A program made the translations under genes and the position numbers. From DASSFG01 sp035550375 (lineage in GTDB: Bacteria > Planctomycetota > Planctomycetia > Pirellulales > JAICIG01), in assembly GCA_035550375.1 (NCBI GenBank), contig DASZPH010000043.1:24837-88836 (forward strand): DNA of 64,000 nucleotides. The letters run 5' to 3'. Positions within the stretch are counted from its first letter, which is position 1. Each line of letters begins with the position of its first letter. The notes beneath the pieces are model-generated. The model was given only the letters and a program-made list of their open reading frames with translations, searched no databases and was not told where the DNA came from. Positions 1-8,218 of this stretch are shown piece by piece.

Positions 1-42
1 AAGTCGGCTACGGATGACCGCTTGTCGGATGGAGAAATCAGG

Positions 43-1116
43 GTGACGATACGCCCGCTTGCCAGTGCGTTTGTGTTGACTGTCGCGATGTGCCTCGGAT
101 GTCAACGCACGGTCGAATTGAAGTTTGTTTCGAGCAAAGAGGTGCTCGACCTGTCTGACTCGCTCCAGCAGCGCGTGCGCGACATTCTCGAAAAGGAGTG
201 TGGCACGCCGTCCCGGCCGAAGCTGCTGGGAAATGAATCGGCCGACGTCGTCCGTCTGCGGCGCGGGGCCGCCATGTATCAACAGCGCTGTGCCGCTTGC
301 CATGGCGTCACGGGTGACGGCAATGGCGCGGCCGCGGAACACCTTTACCCCAAGCCGCGCGACTATCGCCGCGGCATCTTCAAATTCACCTCGACCCCCT
401 ATGGCGCCAAGCCCCGGCGCGAGGATCTGCGCCGCACGATCCGCCACGGGGCCAAAGGGACCTCAATGCCCTCGTTCGCACAGTTGGCCGACGACGATTT
501 GGAGGTGGTGCTCGACTACGTGCTCGTGCTGACGCACCGCGGTGAACTGGAGCTGCAGCTCGCGATCGAAGGAGCCAACGAAGACGAAGTGTCCGACGAG
601 GCGATCGAGCAGGCGATTGGGCTGATAGCGGATCAATGGAAGTTGGCGAAAGAGCAGGTGGTTTGGCCGCTCACCAAAATGCCCCAATACAGCGATGAGT
701 CCGTCGAACTGGGCAAAAAGGCGTTTCTGACGGAGGAGGCCGGCTGCTTCAAGTGTCACGGCCCCGACGGGCGAGGGCATACGACCGACAACGCCCAGGG
801 ATTTAACGACGTTTGGGGTTTTAAGACCCGCGCCGCCGACTTGACCGCCGGCATGTTCCATGGCGGCAACCGCCCGGAAGACATTTATCGCCGCATCTTC
901 TCGGGGATCAACGGCACGCCCATGCCGTCGTTCGAGACCAAGCTCTCGAGCCAGCCCGAAACATTTTGGCACCTGGTTCACTACGTCCAATACATCTCCT
1001 CTGCTCGTCGACGAGAGGTGATGGCCGGGCATGCCCAGCGCCTGGGGACAGCCGCGAGCGACAGCGGCCAGGCGACCGAGACAAAAGCCACAACTGACGA
1101 GGCGCCCGCCCAATGA
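43..1116 (+). CDS. Dihaem cytochrome c lipoprotein of the cbb3 oxidase operon
   Basis: The protein (357 aa) has two class I cytochrome c domains. The haem-binding CxxCH motifs are CAACH near residue 83 and CFKCH near residue 234. Each is followed by a TSMPSF/TPMPSF segment that supplies a likely axial Met. I chose the GTG at 43 because GGAG lies about 8 nt upstream; a TTG at 22 is also in frame. The N-terminus is a short hydrophobic stretch ending in LGC, which looks like a lipobox, so the protein is probably anchored at the outer face of the membrane. It overlaps the next gene by 4 bp and opens a cbb3 oxidase operon that lacks a normal ccoP. I infer that it delivers electrons to CcoNO as the dihaem half of CcoP would. 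It could instead be a free electron carrier. Confidence 0.82.
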   Translation: MTIRPLASAFVLTVAMCLGCQRTVELKFVSSKEVLDLSDSLQQRVRDILEKECGTPSRPKLLGNESADVVRLRRGAAMYQQRCAACHGVTGDGNGAAAEHLYPKPRDYRRGIFKFTSTPYGAKPRREDLRRTIRHGAKGTSMPSFAQLADDDLEVVLDYVLVLTHRGELELQLAIEGANEDEVSDEAIEQAIGLIADQWKLAKEQVVWPLTKMPQYSDESVELGKKAFLTEEAGCFKCHGPDGRGHTTDNAQGFNDVWGFKTRAADLTAGMFHGGNRPEDIYRRIFSGINGTPMPSFETKLSSQPETFWHLVHYVQYISSARRREVMAGHAQRLGTAASDSGQATETKATTDEAPAQ

Positions 1117-1754
1117 CCACGATGGACCGCGAAAGCAAGCTTCGACATCTTGCCGACATGGAACAGGAGGTACAGCAGCTCAAGGCTGAGCTGGCTTCCG
1201 AGACGGCGCCGGCCCGTTGGCGCCCGACAGGATATTACGCAGCCTATTACGCCACGACGGGCTTTTTGCTCGGCATGTTCGGGGCGGCCACGAGCCTCTT
1301 GGCTAACGTCATCGGATCGCTTGTCTGGAGCAGCCTTAAGGGCGAGCCGCAAAACCCGTTGCGTCTAATCCAGGTTTATCTGACCTTTCCGCTCGGCGAG
1401 GCTGCGCTGAAAATCGACACCGGCATCACGCTGGCGATCGGCTGCTGCCTGTATTTGGGCACCGGCATGCTCTACGGCATGATCTTTCAACTTGCGCTGA
1501 CGCGCTTTACCCCCCACGCCACGTTTGGCGGGCGGATGCTCGTGGTCACGGCCCTTTCGCTGGCCGTGTGGCTGATCAACTTCTACGGCATTCTCTCATG
1601 GCTGCAACCGCTGCTGTTCGGCGGAAACTGGATCGTCGAGCAGGTGCCGTGGTGGGTGGCAGCGATCACACACCTTGTGTTCGGCTGGACCATGGTCGTG
1701 GTCTATCCGTGGGGACTCTACATTCCTTATCAACCGCAAACGGAGAAGTCATGA
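1113..1754 (+). CDS. Membrane protein of unknown function in the cbb3 operon
   Basis: The protein (213 aa) starts with about 30 charged, helix-prone residues (RHLADMEQEVQQLKAEL) that could form a short coiled coil. Four or five hydrophobic segments follow. No haem or metal motif is visible. The ATG overlaps the stop of the upstream cytochrome gene (ATGA), and its own stop overlaps the ATG of ccoN in the same way. Translation is therefore probably coupled and the product is probably made together with the oxidase. I do not recognise the family. An assembly factor or accessory subunit would fit the context, but this rests on position only. Confidence 0.7.
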   Translation: MTTMDRESKLRHLADMEQEVQQLKAELASETAPARWRPTGYYAAYYATTGFLLGMFGAATSLLANVIGSLVWSSLKGEPQNPLRLIQVYLTFPLGEAALKIDTGITLAIGCCLYLGTGMLYGMIFQLALTRFTPHATFGGRMLVVTALSLAVWLINFYGILSWLQPLLFGGNWIVEQVPWWVAAITHLVFGWTMVVVYPWGLYIPYQPQTEKS

Positions 1755-3205
1755 AGGAGGCGACCGTAGCGGGCGAACTGCCGCGCCACGAGGACCTGGT
1801 CGACGAGCGGCTGGTGCGTTGGCACTTTCTCGCGGCCCTGACATACCTGGCGATTTCGCTGGTGGGCGGACTGCTGATGGCGCTGCAGCTCATCCATTGG
1901 AACCCGCTGCGCGGCATCGAGTTGCTTTCGCCGGGCCGCTGGCGAATGATCCACACGAATGCCGTCGCCTACGGCTTCCTGGCCAACGCCTTCCTCGGCG
2001 CCCTGTACTGGTCAGTGCCGCGTCTGACGCTTAAGCCGGTTTACAACCGGAGTCTTTCGTACTTTATTTTTGCGGCCTGGCAGGCGGTGGTCTTATCGAC
2101 CGCCATCGGAATTCTGTTCGGGCAGGCTCAAGGCATCGAATGGGGAGAGACGCCGGTCTGGGTTGACCCGGTGGCCTTGCTGGGTCTGTTGCTCGTCGCC
2201 GTCAATTTCATGGCGCCGATCACGCGAGCCCAGGGGCCGCTGTACGTGACGCTCTGGTATTTCATGGCGGCCTTCGTGTGGACGTTCCTGACCTACGCGA
2301 TGGGGAACTTTGTGCCGCAGTACGTTGCGGCAGGCACAAGCGGCGGAGCGGTCGCGGGACTCTTCATTCACGACCTGGTCGGCCTGTTCGTCACTCCGCT
2401 CGGCTGGGGGCTGATGTATTACTTCGTGCCGGTCATCCTCCGCAAGCCGGTCTGGAGCCACGGCCTGTCGCTCGTCGGGTTCTGGGGCCTGGCCTTCTTC
2501 TATCCGCTCAACGGCATTCATCACTTCCTTTACACGCCGATCCCGATGTTCCTGCAGTACGGGGCGGTGATCGCCACGGTAGCCGTGGAAATGGTGGTGA
2601 CGACCGTGATTGTCAACTTCTTCGGCACGCTGGTGGGATCGGGCCGCCAGGTGATCACGAACTTGCCGATCCGCTGGTTCTACACCGGCATGGTGCTCTA
2701 CTTCATCACTTGCTTGCAGTGCGCTTTGCAGGTGACGCTGACGTTCCAGGCCCTGATTCACTTCACAGACTGGGTTGTCGGGCATGCCCACCTGGTGATG
2801 TTCGGCGTCTTCAGCCTGTGGCTGTTCGGCATCATGACCTACCTCTTTCCGCGCTTGCTGCGCCGCGAGTGGTACAGCCAGCGGCTTTGCGAATGGCACT
2901 TCTGGTTTTCGGCCGCGGGCATTGTGCTGATGTTCAGCGACCTGACGCTAGCGGGCATTTTTCAAGGGTACTACTGGTCGTCGCTCCAGCCGTGGGACGT
3001 TTCGGTCGACGGCTCGCAGCCGTTCTGGATCATCCGCCTCTTCGCGGGGTTGGGCATCGTCTTCGGCCAGCTCTGCTTCTTTTACAACATTTACTGCACC
3101 TATCGGCTTGGCCCTCGGCCCGACATTCAGCCGGAGGTCATATCGCCCGCGGTAGCGCATGAGAAGGATGGCATTGCGGCCGGGGCGGAAGCAGGGACCG
3201 CGTGA
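1751..3205 (+). CDS. ccoN: cbb3-type cytochrome c oxidase subunit I
   Basis: This is the catalytic haem-copper subunit (484 aa) that reduces O2 to water. It has about 12 membrane segments. The metal ligands can be placed: H68 and H347 for the low-spin haem b, H345 for haem b3 (VVGHAHLVMFG), and H207, H257 and H258 for CuB. Y251 in FFYPLNGIHH sits where the cross-linked tyrosine of cbb3 enzymes is found. Spacing of the CuB and haem b3 ligands agrees with characterised CcoN proteins. The ATG at 1751 overlaps the upstream stop and is preceded by GGAGAAG; an upstream ATG in the same frame at 1568 lies inside the previous gene and is rejected. High oxygen affinity is known for the family; its role here as a low-oxygen terminal oxidase is inferred. 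Confidence 0.96.
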   Translation: MKEATVAGELPRHEDLVDERLVRWHFLAALTYLAISLVGGLLMALQLIHWNPLRGIELLSPGRWRMIHTNAVAYGFLANAFLGALYWSVPRLTLKPVYNRSLSYFIFAAWQAVVLSTAIGILFGQAQGIEWGETPVWVDPVALLGLLLVAVNFMAPITRAQGPLYVTLWYFMAAFVWTFLTYAMGNFVPQYVAAGTSGGAVAGLFIHDLVGLFVTPLGWGLMYYFVPVILRKPVWSHGLSLVGFWGLAFFYPLNGIHHFLYTPIPMFLQYGAVIATVAVEMVVTTVIVNFFGTLVGSGRQVITNLPIRWFYTGMVLYFITCLQCALQVTLTFQALIHFTDWVVGHAHLVMFGVFSLWLFGIMTYLFPRLLRREWYSQRLCEWHFWFSAAGIVLMFSDLTLAGIFQGYYWSSLQPWDVSVDGSQPFWIIRLFAGLGIVFGQLCFFYNIYCTYRLGPRPDIQPEVISPAVAHEKDGIAAGAEAGTA

Positions 3206-3253
3206 CGCAATCCTGCGGCACGCGGGCGACAGCAGAAACGTAGAAGGTCATTT

Positions 3254-3904
3254 ATGTTTGAGAACAAAGCTGGCGTGTTACTGATGGGCGGATTGGGCTT
3301 TTTCGCCTTCGCCTTCCTGTCCAACGCGGTGGTGCCGATCCTGATGTATCGGAACCTGCCGGAGCAAACGGCCGAAGAAGTAGTGAACGCGAACCTGCTC
3401 TACGAGTTCGAGGACTTGAGCCGCCGATTTCCGGAAGCTTTCCAAAGGCATTACGGCGAGCCTACGGCTGAAAAGGCCGCGCTAGCCCTGCGGCGCGGTC
3501 GCGACCTGTACGTGGGTGAGGGGTGCTGGCATTGCCATAGTCAGTTCGTCCGACCTGTCTCGAACGAGTCGCTGCGATTCGGGCCGGTGGCAAAGACCGA
3601 GGAATACCAGAACGAGCTGCAGCGGCCGGTGATGTTCGGCACCCGGCGCGTCGGTCCCGACCTGAGCCGCGAAGGGGGGCGGCGATCGAATGACTGGCAG
3701 GCGGTCCACCTGTTTCAACCCAAGATGCTTTCCACCGGCTCGCCGATGCCCGAGTATCCCTGGTTCTTCGATGGCGATCCGAGCAAGCCGAACGAAAGAG
3801 GCCTTGCCGTGCTGACTTACATCCAATGGCTCGGAAGCTGGCTGGAGAGTTATCCGTATTACGAGAGTTATCAACCGATCGAAGACCAGGAGGCGGCGCC
3901 ATGA
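3254..3904 (+). CDS. ccoO: cbb3-type cytochrome c oxidase subunit II (monohaem)
   Basis: The protein (216 aa) has one N-terminal membrane anchor (residues about 7-27) and a periplasmic cytochrome domain. The single CWHCH motif begins at residue 91, and the likely axial Met is at about residue 165 in TGSPMPEYPW. The segments SNESLRFGP, GTRRVGPDLSREGG and HLFQPKMLSTGSPMP are typical of CcoO/FixO. The gene lies 48 nt after ccoN and overlaps the next gene by 4 bp (ATGA). It passes electrons to the CcoN active site. Confidence 0.95.
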   Translation: MFENKAGVLLMGGLGFFAFAFLSNAVVPILMYRNLPEQTAEEVVNANLLYEFEDLSRRFPEAFQRHYGEPTAEKAALALRRGRDLYVGEGCWHCHSQFVRPVSNESLRFGPVAKTEEYQNELQRPVMFGTRRVGPDLSREGGRRSNDWQAVHLFQPKMLSTGSPMPEYPWFFDGDPSKPNERGLAVLTYIQWLGSWLESYPYYESYQPIEDQEAAP

Positions 3905-4347
3905 GCAAGTCGCGCGTTCGATGGAGCGAGCAGATCGGCCAGCCCGACGATGACGCTGCCGACATTCAGAAGCTTTCAGGCAACGGCCAGCCGGTGAATG
4001 GTCAACCGTCGAGCAACGGCCGACATCCCGCACGCAAATCGCGGCACCGCCTCGTCAGGACTTTTTTCGCGTTGCTGATTCTCTTGCCGTGCATGTACGG
4101 CTTTTGCACCAAGTTCTGGGAACTAGTCGTTATTTGTCGGGGCGACATGACGGGGGCGTTTGCCATCGCGCCAATCGTCAACTACTTGCTGGCCAGCGCA
4201 GGATTTTTGTTGTTGCTTGGTTGGGCCGCAATCAACGGCATGTTTCGCGACATTGAGCGGCCCAAGCAAACCATGATCGAGCACGAGCGCTGGCTGGACC
4301 GAACACTGGAATCAAAACCGGAGCACGCCCGACCACCAGTTAGGTAG
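3901..4347 (+). CDS. Small membrane protein of unknown function in the cbb3 operon
   Basis: The protein (148 aa) begins with about 50 polar, probably disordered residues rich in Gly, Asn and Gln. Two hydrophobic segments follow (around residues 55-78 and 88-118), then a charged C-terminus. No cofactor motif is seen. The ATG at 3901 overlaps the ccoO stop; a longer reading from 3826 would run inside ccoO and is rejected. I do not recognise a family. Its tight coupling to ccoO suggests an accessory subunit or assembly factor. Confidence 0.68.
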   Translation: MSKSRVRWSEQIGQPDDDAADIQKLSGNGQPVNGQPSSNGRHPARKSRHRLVRTFFALLILLPCMYGFCTKFWELVVICRGDMTGAFAIAPIVNYLLASAGFLLLLGWAAINGMFRDIERPKQTMIEHERWLDRTLESKPEHARPPVR

Positions 4348-4477
4348 CTCCGGTGCTCCGCGGCGGAGAGAGGCGGTCGCTCCGCGAGTGGCTCTCTCGT
4401 CGCGAAGTGCCGGGGCTATTCTCAAACCGAGGGCATACTCGCAAGCGTTCTGTTTGGTTATCCGAAAAAAAGCTTCT
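4348..4477 (+). promoter_or_regulatory. Intra-operon gap with imperfect inverted repeats
   Basis: These 130 nt break an otherwise tightly packed operon. They contain paired stretches such as GGAGAGAG and CTCTCTC around 4363-4398. A 13-nt string (AGTGCCGGGGCTA, 4406-4418) recurs at 17938-17950 upstream of another gene. Either a processing hairpin or an internal promoter is possible. Confidence 0.35.
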
Positions 4478-4657
4478 ATGAATGATTCAATCGACACGAT
4501 CACGGCCCGCGACGAAGACCAGTACCACAGCTACGTCGGTAACCGCATTCCCTGGTATGTGCGGCTGGTGTGGGTCGGCTTCTGGTGTTTCGCCGTGTAC
4601 TACACGGTCCGGTATCTTTTTCCCGATCTGCAGACGGAACTGATCACGCCGCCGTGA
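4478..4657 (+). CDS. Orphan CcoP N-terminal-domain-like membrane peptide
   Basis: The peptide (59 aa) has a polar start (DEDQYHSYVGNRIPWYVR), one membrane helix, then a short tail. The order of polar lead-in, an IPW motif and one transmembrane helix resembles the N-terminal domain of CcoP/FixP. In CcoP that domain anchors two cytochrome c domains, which are absent here. The ATG at 4478 matches the start of the conserved part; an in-frame ATG at 4388 would add 30 residues coded by the hairpin-rich gap. The stop overlaps the GTG start of the copper ATPase (GTGA). I infer that it may pair with the dihaem lipoprotein at the head of the operon to replace CcoP. CcoQ or CcoH-like roles are alternatives. 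Confidence 0.72.
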   Translation: MNDSIDTITARDEDQYHSYVGNRIPWYVRLVWVGFWCFAVYYTVRYLFPDLQTELITPP

Positions 4658-6792
4658 CTCTTCACGACGAAATCGAGCGCGCCTGCCAATATTGCGGTCT
4701 GCCTGTGGCCAGATCGTGGTGGCGATGGCGCGACGACCGGCCGGAGGAGCCGGTCTATTGTTGTTACGGCTGCCGCGTGGCCTCCGAGATCGCCGGGCAG
4801 GCAGACCAGCGCGGGGAATCGAATTGGCTCCTGGCCCGGCTTGGGCTGTCGATTTTTCTCACCATCAACGTCGTCATGTTCACCATGGCGCTGTGGACGC
4901 AAGACGTTTACGAGCCGCAGCCCGATGCTGCGACTGCGTTTGCAGTATCACTCGACGGCCTCTTCCGGTATCTGGCGCTCCTTCTGTCGTTGCCCGTAGT
5001 GTGGCTGCTTGGCGCGCCTTTGGCTCGGGGCGCCTGGCAGAGCATCCGTTCGGGTGTGCCCTCGACCGACCCGCTGCTTGTCGTCGGCGTGGCGGCCAGC
5101 TACGTCTATTCGGCCTTCTCGGTCTTCCGCGGCCAGGGACAGGTCTATTTTGAGGTCGGTTGCGTCGTCCTCGTGATGGTTACGCTGGGGCGCTGGCTGG
5201 AGGCTACCGGAAAGCTCCGCGCGACGGAAGCCCTTGACGCACTCGAGAAACTGCTGCCGGCCGAAGTTCGGGTGATCCGGCCCGACGGCGAACAACTGGT
5301 TCCCCTTGATGAGTTGCAGGCCGGCGACCGAGTACGTGTGCTTGCGGGTGAGCGGTTCGCCGCCGATGGCCGGATCGTGCGCGGCCGGGCCGCCATCGAC
5401 GAACAGGTTTTCACTGGCGAGAGCCGCCCCTCGATCAAGGAGCCGTCCGACGCGGTGCTCAGCGGCACTCTCAATCTCGACGGGGAACTTATCGTCGACG
5501 TCACGGCGACGGCCGCCGCCGGCGCCCTGCGGCGCCTGATAGAGGCGGTTCACGAGGCGCGCGCCACCAAGGGCAAATATCAGCGGCTGGCCGATCGCCT
5601 CTCGCACTATTTCTTGCCCGGCGTGGCGACAATCGCGCTGGCGAGCGGCCTCTGGCACGGTGTGGTCGACGGGTTCGAGACGGGGGTCTTGTCGGGGCTC
5701 GCGGTGATCCTGATCGCCTGCCCGTGCGCCTTGGCACTGGCCACGCCGCTTGCCGTTTGGACCGCGGTCGGCCGAGCCGCCCGTAGCCAGGTCTTGTTCA
5801 GGCACGGCGAGGCCCTGGAGCAACTTGCGGGAGTCGGCGCGGTGGCGTTCGACAAGACGGGCACGCTGACGACGGGCACAAGCCAGGTGAGGAGCTTTTC
5901 CGCCGATGACCTGACGCCACGCCAGTCGGTGTTGAACGCAGCCGCATCCTTGGCGGCCACTTCAACGCACAGCCTGTCGGCAGCCATCGCCCAGTTCACG
6001 GGGCTGGCCGAGTTGGCGGCGCTGTGCCCAGCGGCAGCATCGGAATGCTCGGAGGCGCGAACGCTCCCCGGCCGCGGAGTTTCGGCCCGGACGCCGGCTT
6101 GCGAATCGACTGTCTATCTGGGGAGCCTCCGACTGATGGAAGAGAGTGACTTGGCAGTGGATGTACCGTTGCAGCGGTCTCTAAGGAGGTTCGACGAGGG
6201 GGGCCACCCGGTCGTTTGCATCGGCTGGCAGGGGCGAGTCCGTGGCGTGTTCGCCTTCGACGAACAGCTTCGTCCCGAAGCAAACGAAGCGATCGCTTCA
6301 TGTCGAAAGCTGGGGCTTGAGGTTTCGGTGTTATCGGGCGACGCCAGCGCCTGCGCCGAACGGCTGGCAGCGACGCTCGCCGTGCCGGTCGAAGCCGGCC
6401 TCCTGCCGGCGGAGAAGGTGAGGTCGATTGGGCGTTTACACAAGGACTGCCGTGGCGTGGCAATGGTGGGCGATGGTATCAACGACGCCCCCGCTCTGGC
6501 CGCTGCCGACGTGGGCATCGCGTTGGGCTGCGGTGCCGACGTTTCTCGGCAATCGGCCGATGTCTGCCTGCTGACAAACGATCTCAGCCGCGTCCCCTGG
6601 GCGGTCGGTCTGGCACGTGCAACCGTGAGTATCATCCGGCAGAACCTGTTCTGGGCCTTCTCGTACAACGTGCTGGGCATCGGCCTTGCCGCCAGCGGAC
6701 GCCTGAGCCCGGTCTGGGCGGCAGCGGCGATGGTGGCAAGCAGCGTGCTGGTGATCGGTAATTCACTAAGGCTGTCGTCATGGAACTCTTGA
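4654..6792 (+). CDS. ccoI: CcoI-type copper-transporting P1B ATPase
   Basis: The protein (712 aa) is a heavy-metal P-type ATPase. An N-terminal Cys-rich region (CQYC near residue 11, CCYGC near 36-40) precedes the membrane segments. The other landmarks are TGES near 254, the ion-site CPC near 356, the phosphorylated Asp in DKTGT at about 400, and GDGIND near 606. The gene starts at GTG 4654 with a 4-bp overlap on the upstream stop. CcoI proteins supply copper for cbb3 oxidase assembly, and this position in the operon supports that role. The nucleotide-binding motif usually written SEHP reads STHS here, so the conserved Pro is replaced while the His is kept. Confidence 0.9.
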   Translation: MTLHDEIERACQYCGLPVARSWWRWRDDRPEEPVYCCYGCRVASEIAGQADQRGESNWLLARLGLSIFLTINVVMFTMALWTQDVYEPQPDAATAFAVSLDGLFRYLALLLSLPVVWLLGAPLARGAWQSIRSGVPSTDPLLVVGVAASYVYSAFSVFRGQGQVYFEVGCVVLVMVTLGRWLEATGKLRATEALDALEKLLPAEVRVIRPDGEQLVPLDELQAGDRVRVLAGERFAADGRIVRGRAAIDEQVFTGESRPSIKEPSDAVLSGTLNLDGELIVDVTATAAAGALRRLIEAVHEARATKGKYQRLADRLSHYFLPGVATIALASGLWHGVVDGFETGVLSGLAVILIACPCALALATPLAVWTAVGRAARSQVLFRHGEALEQLAGVGAVAFDKTGTLTTGTSQVRSFSADDLTPRQSVLNAAASLAATSTHSLSAAIAQFTGLAELAALCPAAASECSEARTLPGRGVSARTPACESTVYLGSLRLMEESDLAVDVPLQRSLRRFDEGGHPVVCIGWQGRVRGVFAFDEQLRPEANEAIASCRKLGLEVSVLSGDASACAERLAATLAVPVEAGLLPAEKVRSIGRLHKDCRGVAMVGDGINDAPALAAADVGIALGCGADVSRQSADVCLLTNDLSRVPWAVGLARATVSIIRQNLFWAFSYNVLGIGLAASGRLSPVWAAAAMVASSVLVIGNSLRLSSWNS

Positions 6793-7499
6793 TGGTCTTT
6801 GTCGGCGGCTTGCTCGGTTCGTCGCACTGCGTCGGCATGTGCGGTGGATTCGTGGTGTCGCTGGGGGCCGCCTCTCCAAGCTGGCGTCTCAATCTCTTGC
6901 GGCAGTTGACCTACAGCCTCGGCCGCGTCTTCACCTATGCTTCCGCCGGGGCGATGGCCGGCTACGGGGGCTGGCGGCTTACTCGTTCGCTCCCGCCGCT
7001 TGTCCACGTGCAGTCATGGCTGGCCGTGCTGGCCGGGGTTCTGCTGGTGATTCAAGGACTGCTCGCCAGTGGGTTGTGGCGAAGGCTTTTATCGCCCAGG
7101 CAGCGTCCGTGTCTCACGGCCGGGCTTTTTGCCCGTTTCCTATCCGGCCGGTTTCACTCCCCCTGGGCCCTGGCGAACGTCTTTCTCGCCGGCAGCCTGA
7201 ACGGCCTCTTGCCCTGCGGACTCGTCTACGCTTATCTCGCGTTGGCGACGAGCACCGGGAACATGCTGGCCGGCTTCGTCCACATGGCCCTCTTCGGCCT
7301 GGGGACGTTGCCGATCATGGTGCTGACGGGGTGCGGCGGTGGTTTACTCAGCCTTGCCGGTCGTCGTCGGCTGCTCCATCTGGCTGCTTTCTGTGTGATT
7401 GCCACCGGCGGCATTTCGATCTGGCGAGGAGCCGCGTTTCTCTCCAGCGACGCTCAGATCGCCGCCGCGAAATGTCCTGCGTGTTCGGCTAGCGAGTGA
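6780..7499 (+). CDS. TauE/SafE-like (CcoH/CcoS-neighbourhood) membrane protein
   Basis: The protein (239 aa) has about six hydrophobic segments. Its first helix contains HCVGMCGG (residues 16-23), a signature of the UreH/SafE-like membrane proteins often found next to cbb3 genes. Those His, Cys and Met residues could bind a metal inside the membrane. The gene overlaps the end of the copper ATPase by 13 bp, so it belongs to the same transcript. Sulfite export is the name given to the wider family. A role in copper handling for the oxidase is the better guess here, from context. Confidence 0.82.
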   Translation: MELLMVFVGGLLGSSHCVGMCGGFVVSLGAASPSWRLNLLRQLTYSLGRVFTYASAGAMAGYGGWRLTRSLPPLVHVQSWLAVLAGVLLVIQGLLASGLWRRLLSPRQRPCLTAGLFARFLSGRFHSPWALANVFLAGSLNGLLPCGLVYAYLALATSTGNMLAGFVHMALFGLGTLPIMVLTGCGGGLLSLAGRRRLLHLAAFCVIATGGISIWRGAAFLSSDAQIAAAKCPACSASE

Positions 7500-7534
7500 C
7501 GAACGAGGCCCCGGTCCCCTGTCACGCTGGGAGA

Positions 7535-7557
7535 GGGTTAGGGGGGTAGGGTGAGGG
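7535..7557 (+). repeat. Predicted G-quadruplex-forming G tract
   Basis: Five runs of at least three G lie within 23 nt, separated by loops TTA, TA and TGA, with a run of six Gs in the middle. The tract is 35 nt past the end of the cbb3 operon and resembles the GGGAGAGGGTTAGGG-type strings scattered in many bacterial genomes. No inverted end or coding potential is seen. Confidence 0.5.
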
Positions 7558-7623
7558 CAGGTTGCGTGACAAATCTGCCCGATCCGTCCCGCCGGAGGTG
7601 ACCGACCGCGCCGTCTACAATTC

Positions 7624-7655
7624 TTGAGCGCGACCGCAAAGCGCGGCGCTATAAT
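7624..7655 (+). promoter_or_regulatory. Candidate sigma70-type promoter
   Basis: A perfect -10 hexamer TATAAT (7650-7655) lies 35 nt before the ATG at 7691. TTGAGC at 7624-7629 could be the -35 box, but the 20-nt spacer is longer than ideal. Confidence 0.45.
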
Positions 7656-7690
7656 GCAATCGTCGATCATCCGTTTGAAATCGCATCCCC

Positions 7691-8203
7691 ATGCTGCGGT
7701 CCACCAATCCGTACGCCTCGCCAAAGGCCGACAACGCCGATCGATCGCGAGAAGACCCGCAGGGCGGCGCCAAACGACTTTACTTCGGGTGGCTGGCGGT
7801 CTTCGCGCTCAACCTGATCTTTCCGCTGCTTATGGCTTGGGGAATGACGGCGCCAGACGGTCGGATCGGCATGCTCCTGGCGATCATCGTCCTCCTGGCC
7901 TTGGGATTCTGGATCTGCGCAAGCGCACGACAAGTTGGATTTGCCCTGGTGGTGGGCGGAGTCGCGGTCGCCCTATCGCAGATCTTTCCGATCCTGCAGA
8001 TGATGGCCGGAATCTTGGGTTTCGCGCTTACCAAGGCGATAGGAGCGGCACCCACACCGGATGGCATCGCACATGACGGCCTCCCCGACGTGGAAACCTT
8101 GGCCGCGGGATTTGTCATCACGATGACGACCGGCGGTCTACTGATCGCAGCCTCGACCTTAGCTGGCCTGATGATCCAGGCCGTGCTTTCTCTTCGCCGT
8201 TAG
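7691..8203 (+). CDS. Hypothetical membrane protein with NPYASP motif
   Basis: The protein (170 aa) begins MLRSTNPYASPKAD. The NPYxxP pattern near the N-terminus is common in small planctomycete membrane proteins of unknown role. About 20 polar residues follow, then four hydrophobic segments (about 30-50, 55-75, 80-110 and 130-165). No catalytic motif is visible. The start is supported by a good -10 box upstream. It stands alone, and the next gene converges on it. Confidence 0.75.
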   Translation: MLRSTNPYASPKADNADRSREDPQGGAKRLYFGWLAVFALNLIFPLLMAWGMTAPDGRIGMLLAIIVLLALGFWICASARQVGFALVVGGVAVALSQIFPILQMMAGILGFALTKAIGAAPTPDGIAHDGLPDVETLAAGFVITMTTGGLLIAASTLAGLMIQAVLSLRR

Positions 8204-8218
8204 GAGAACACGGCAGCG

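Noticed and set aside
2093..2899. 268-aa open frame antisense to ccoN
   Set aside because: ccoN has all its metal ligands on the other strand; this frame is rich in Arg/Glu/His and has no start signal.
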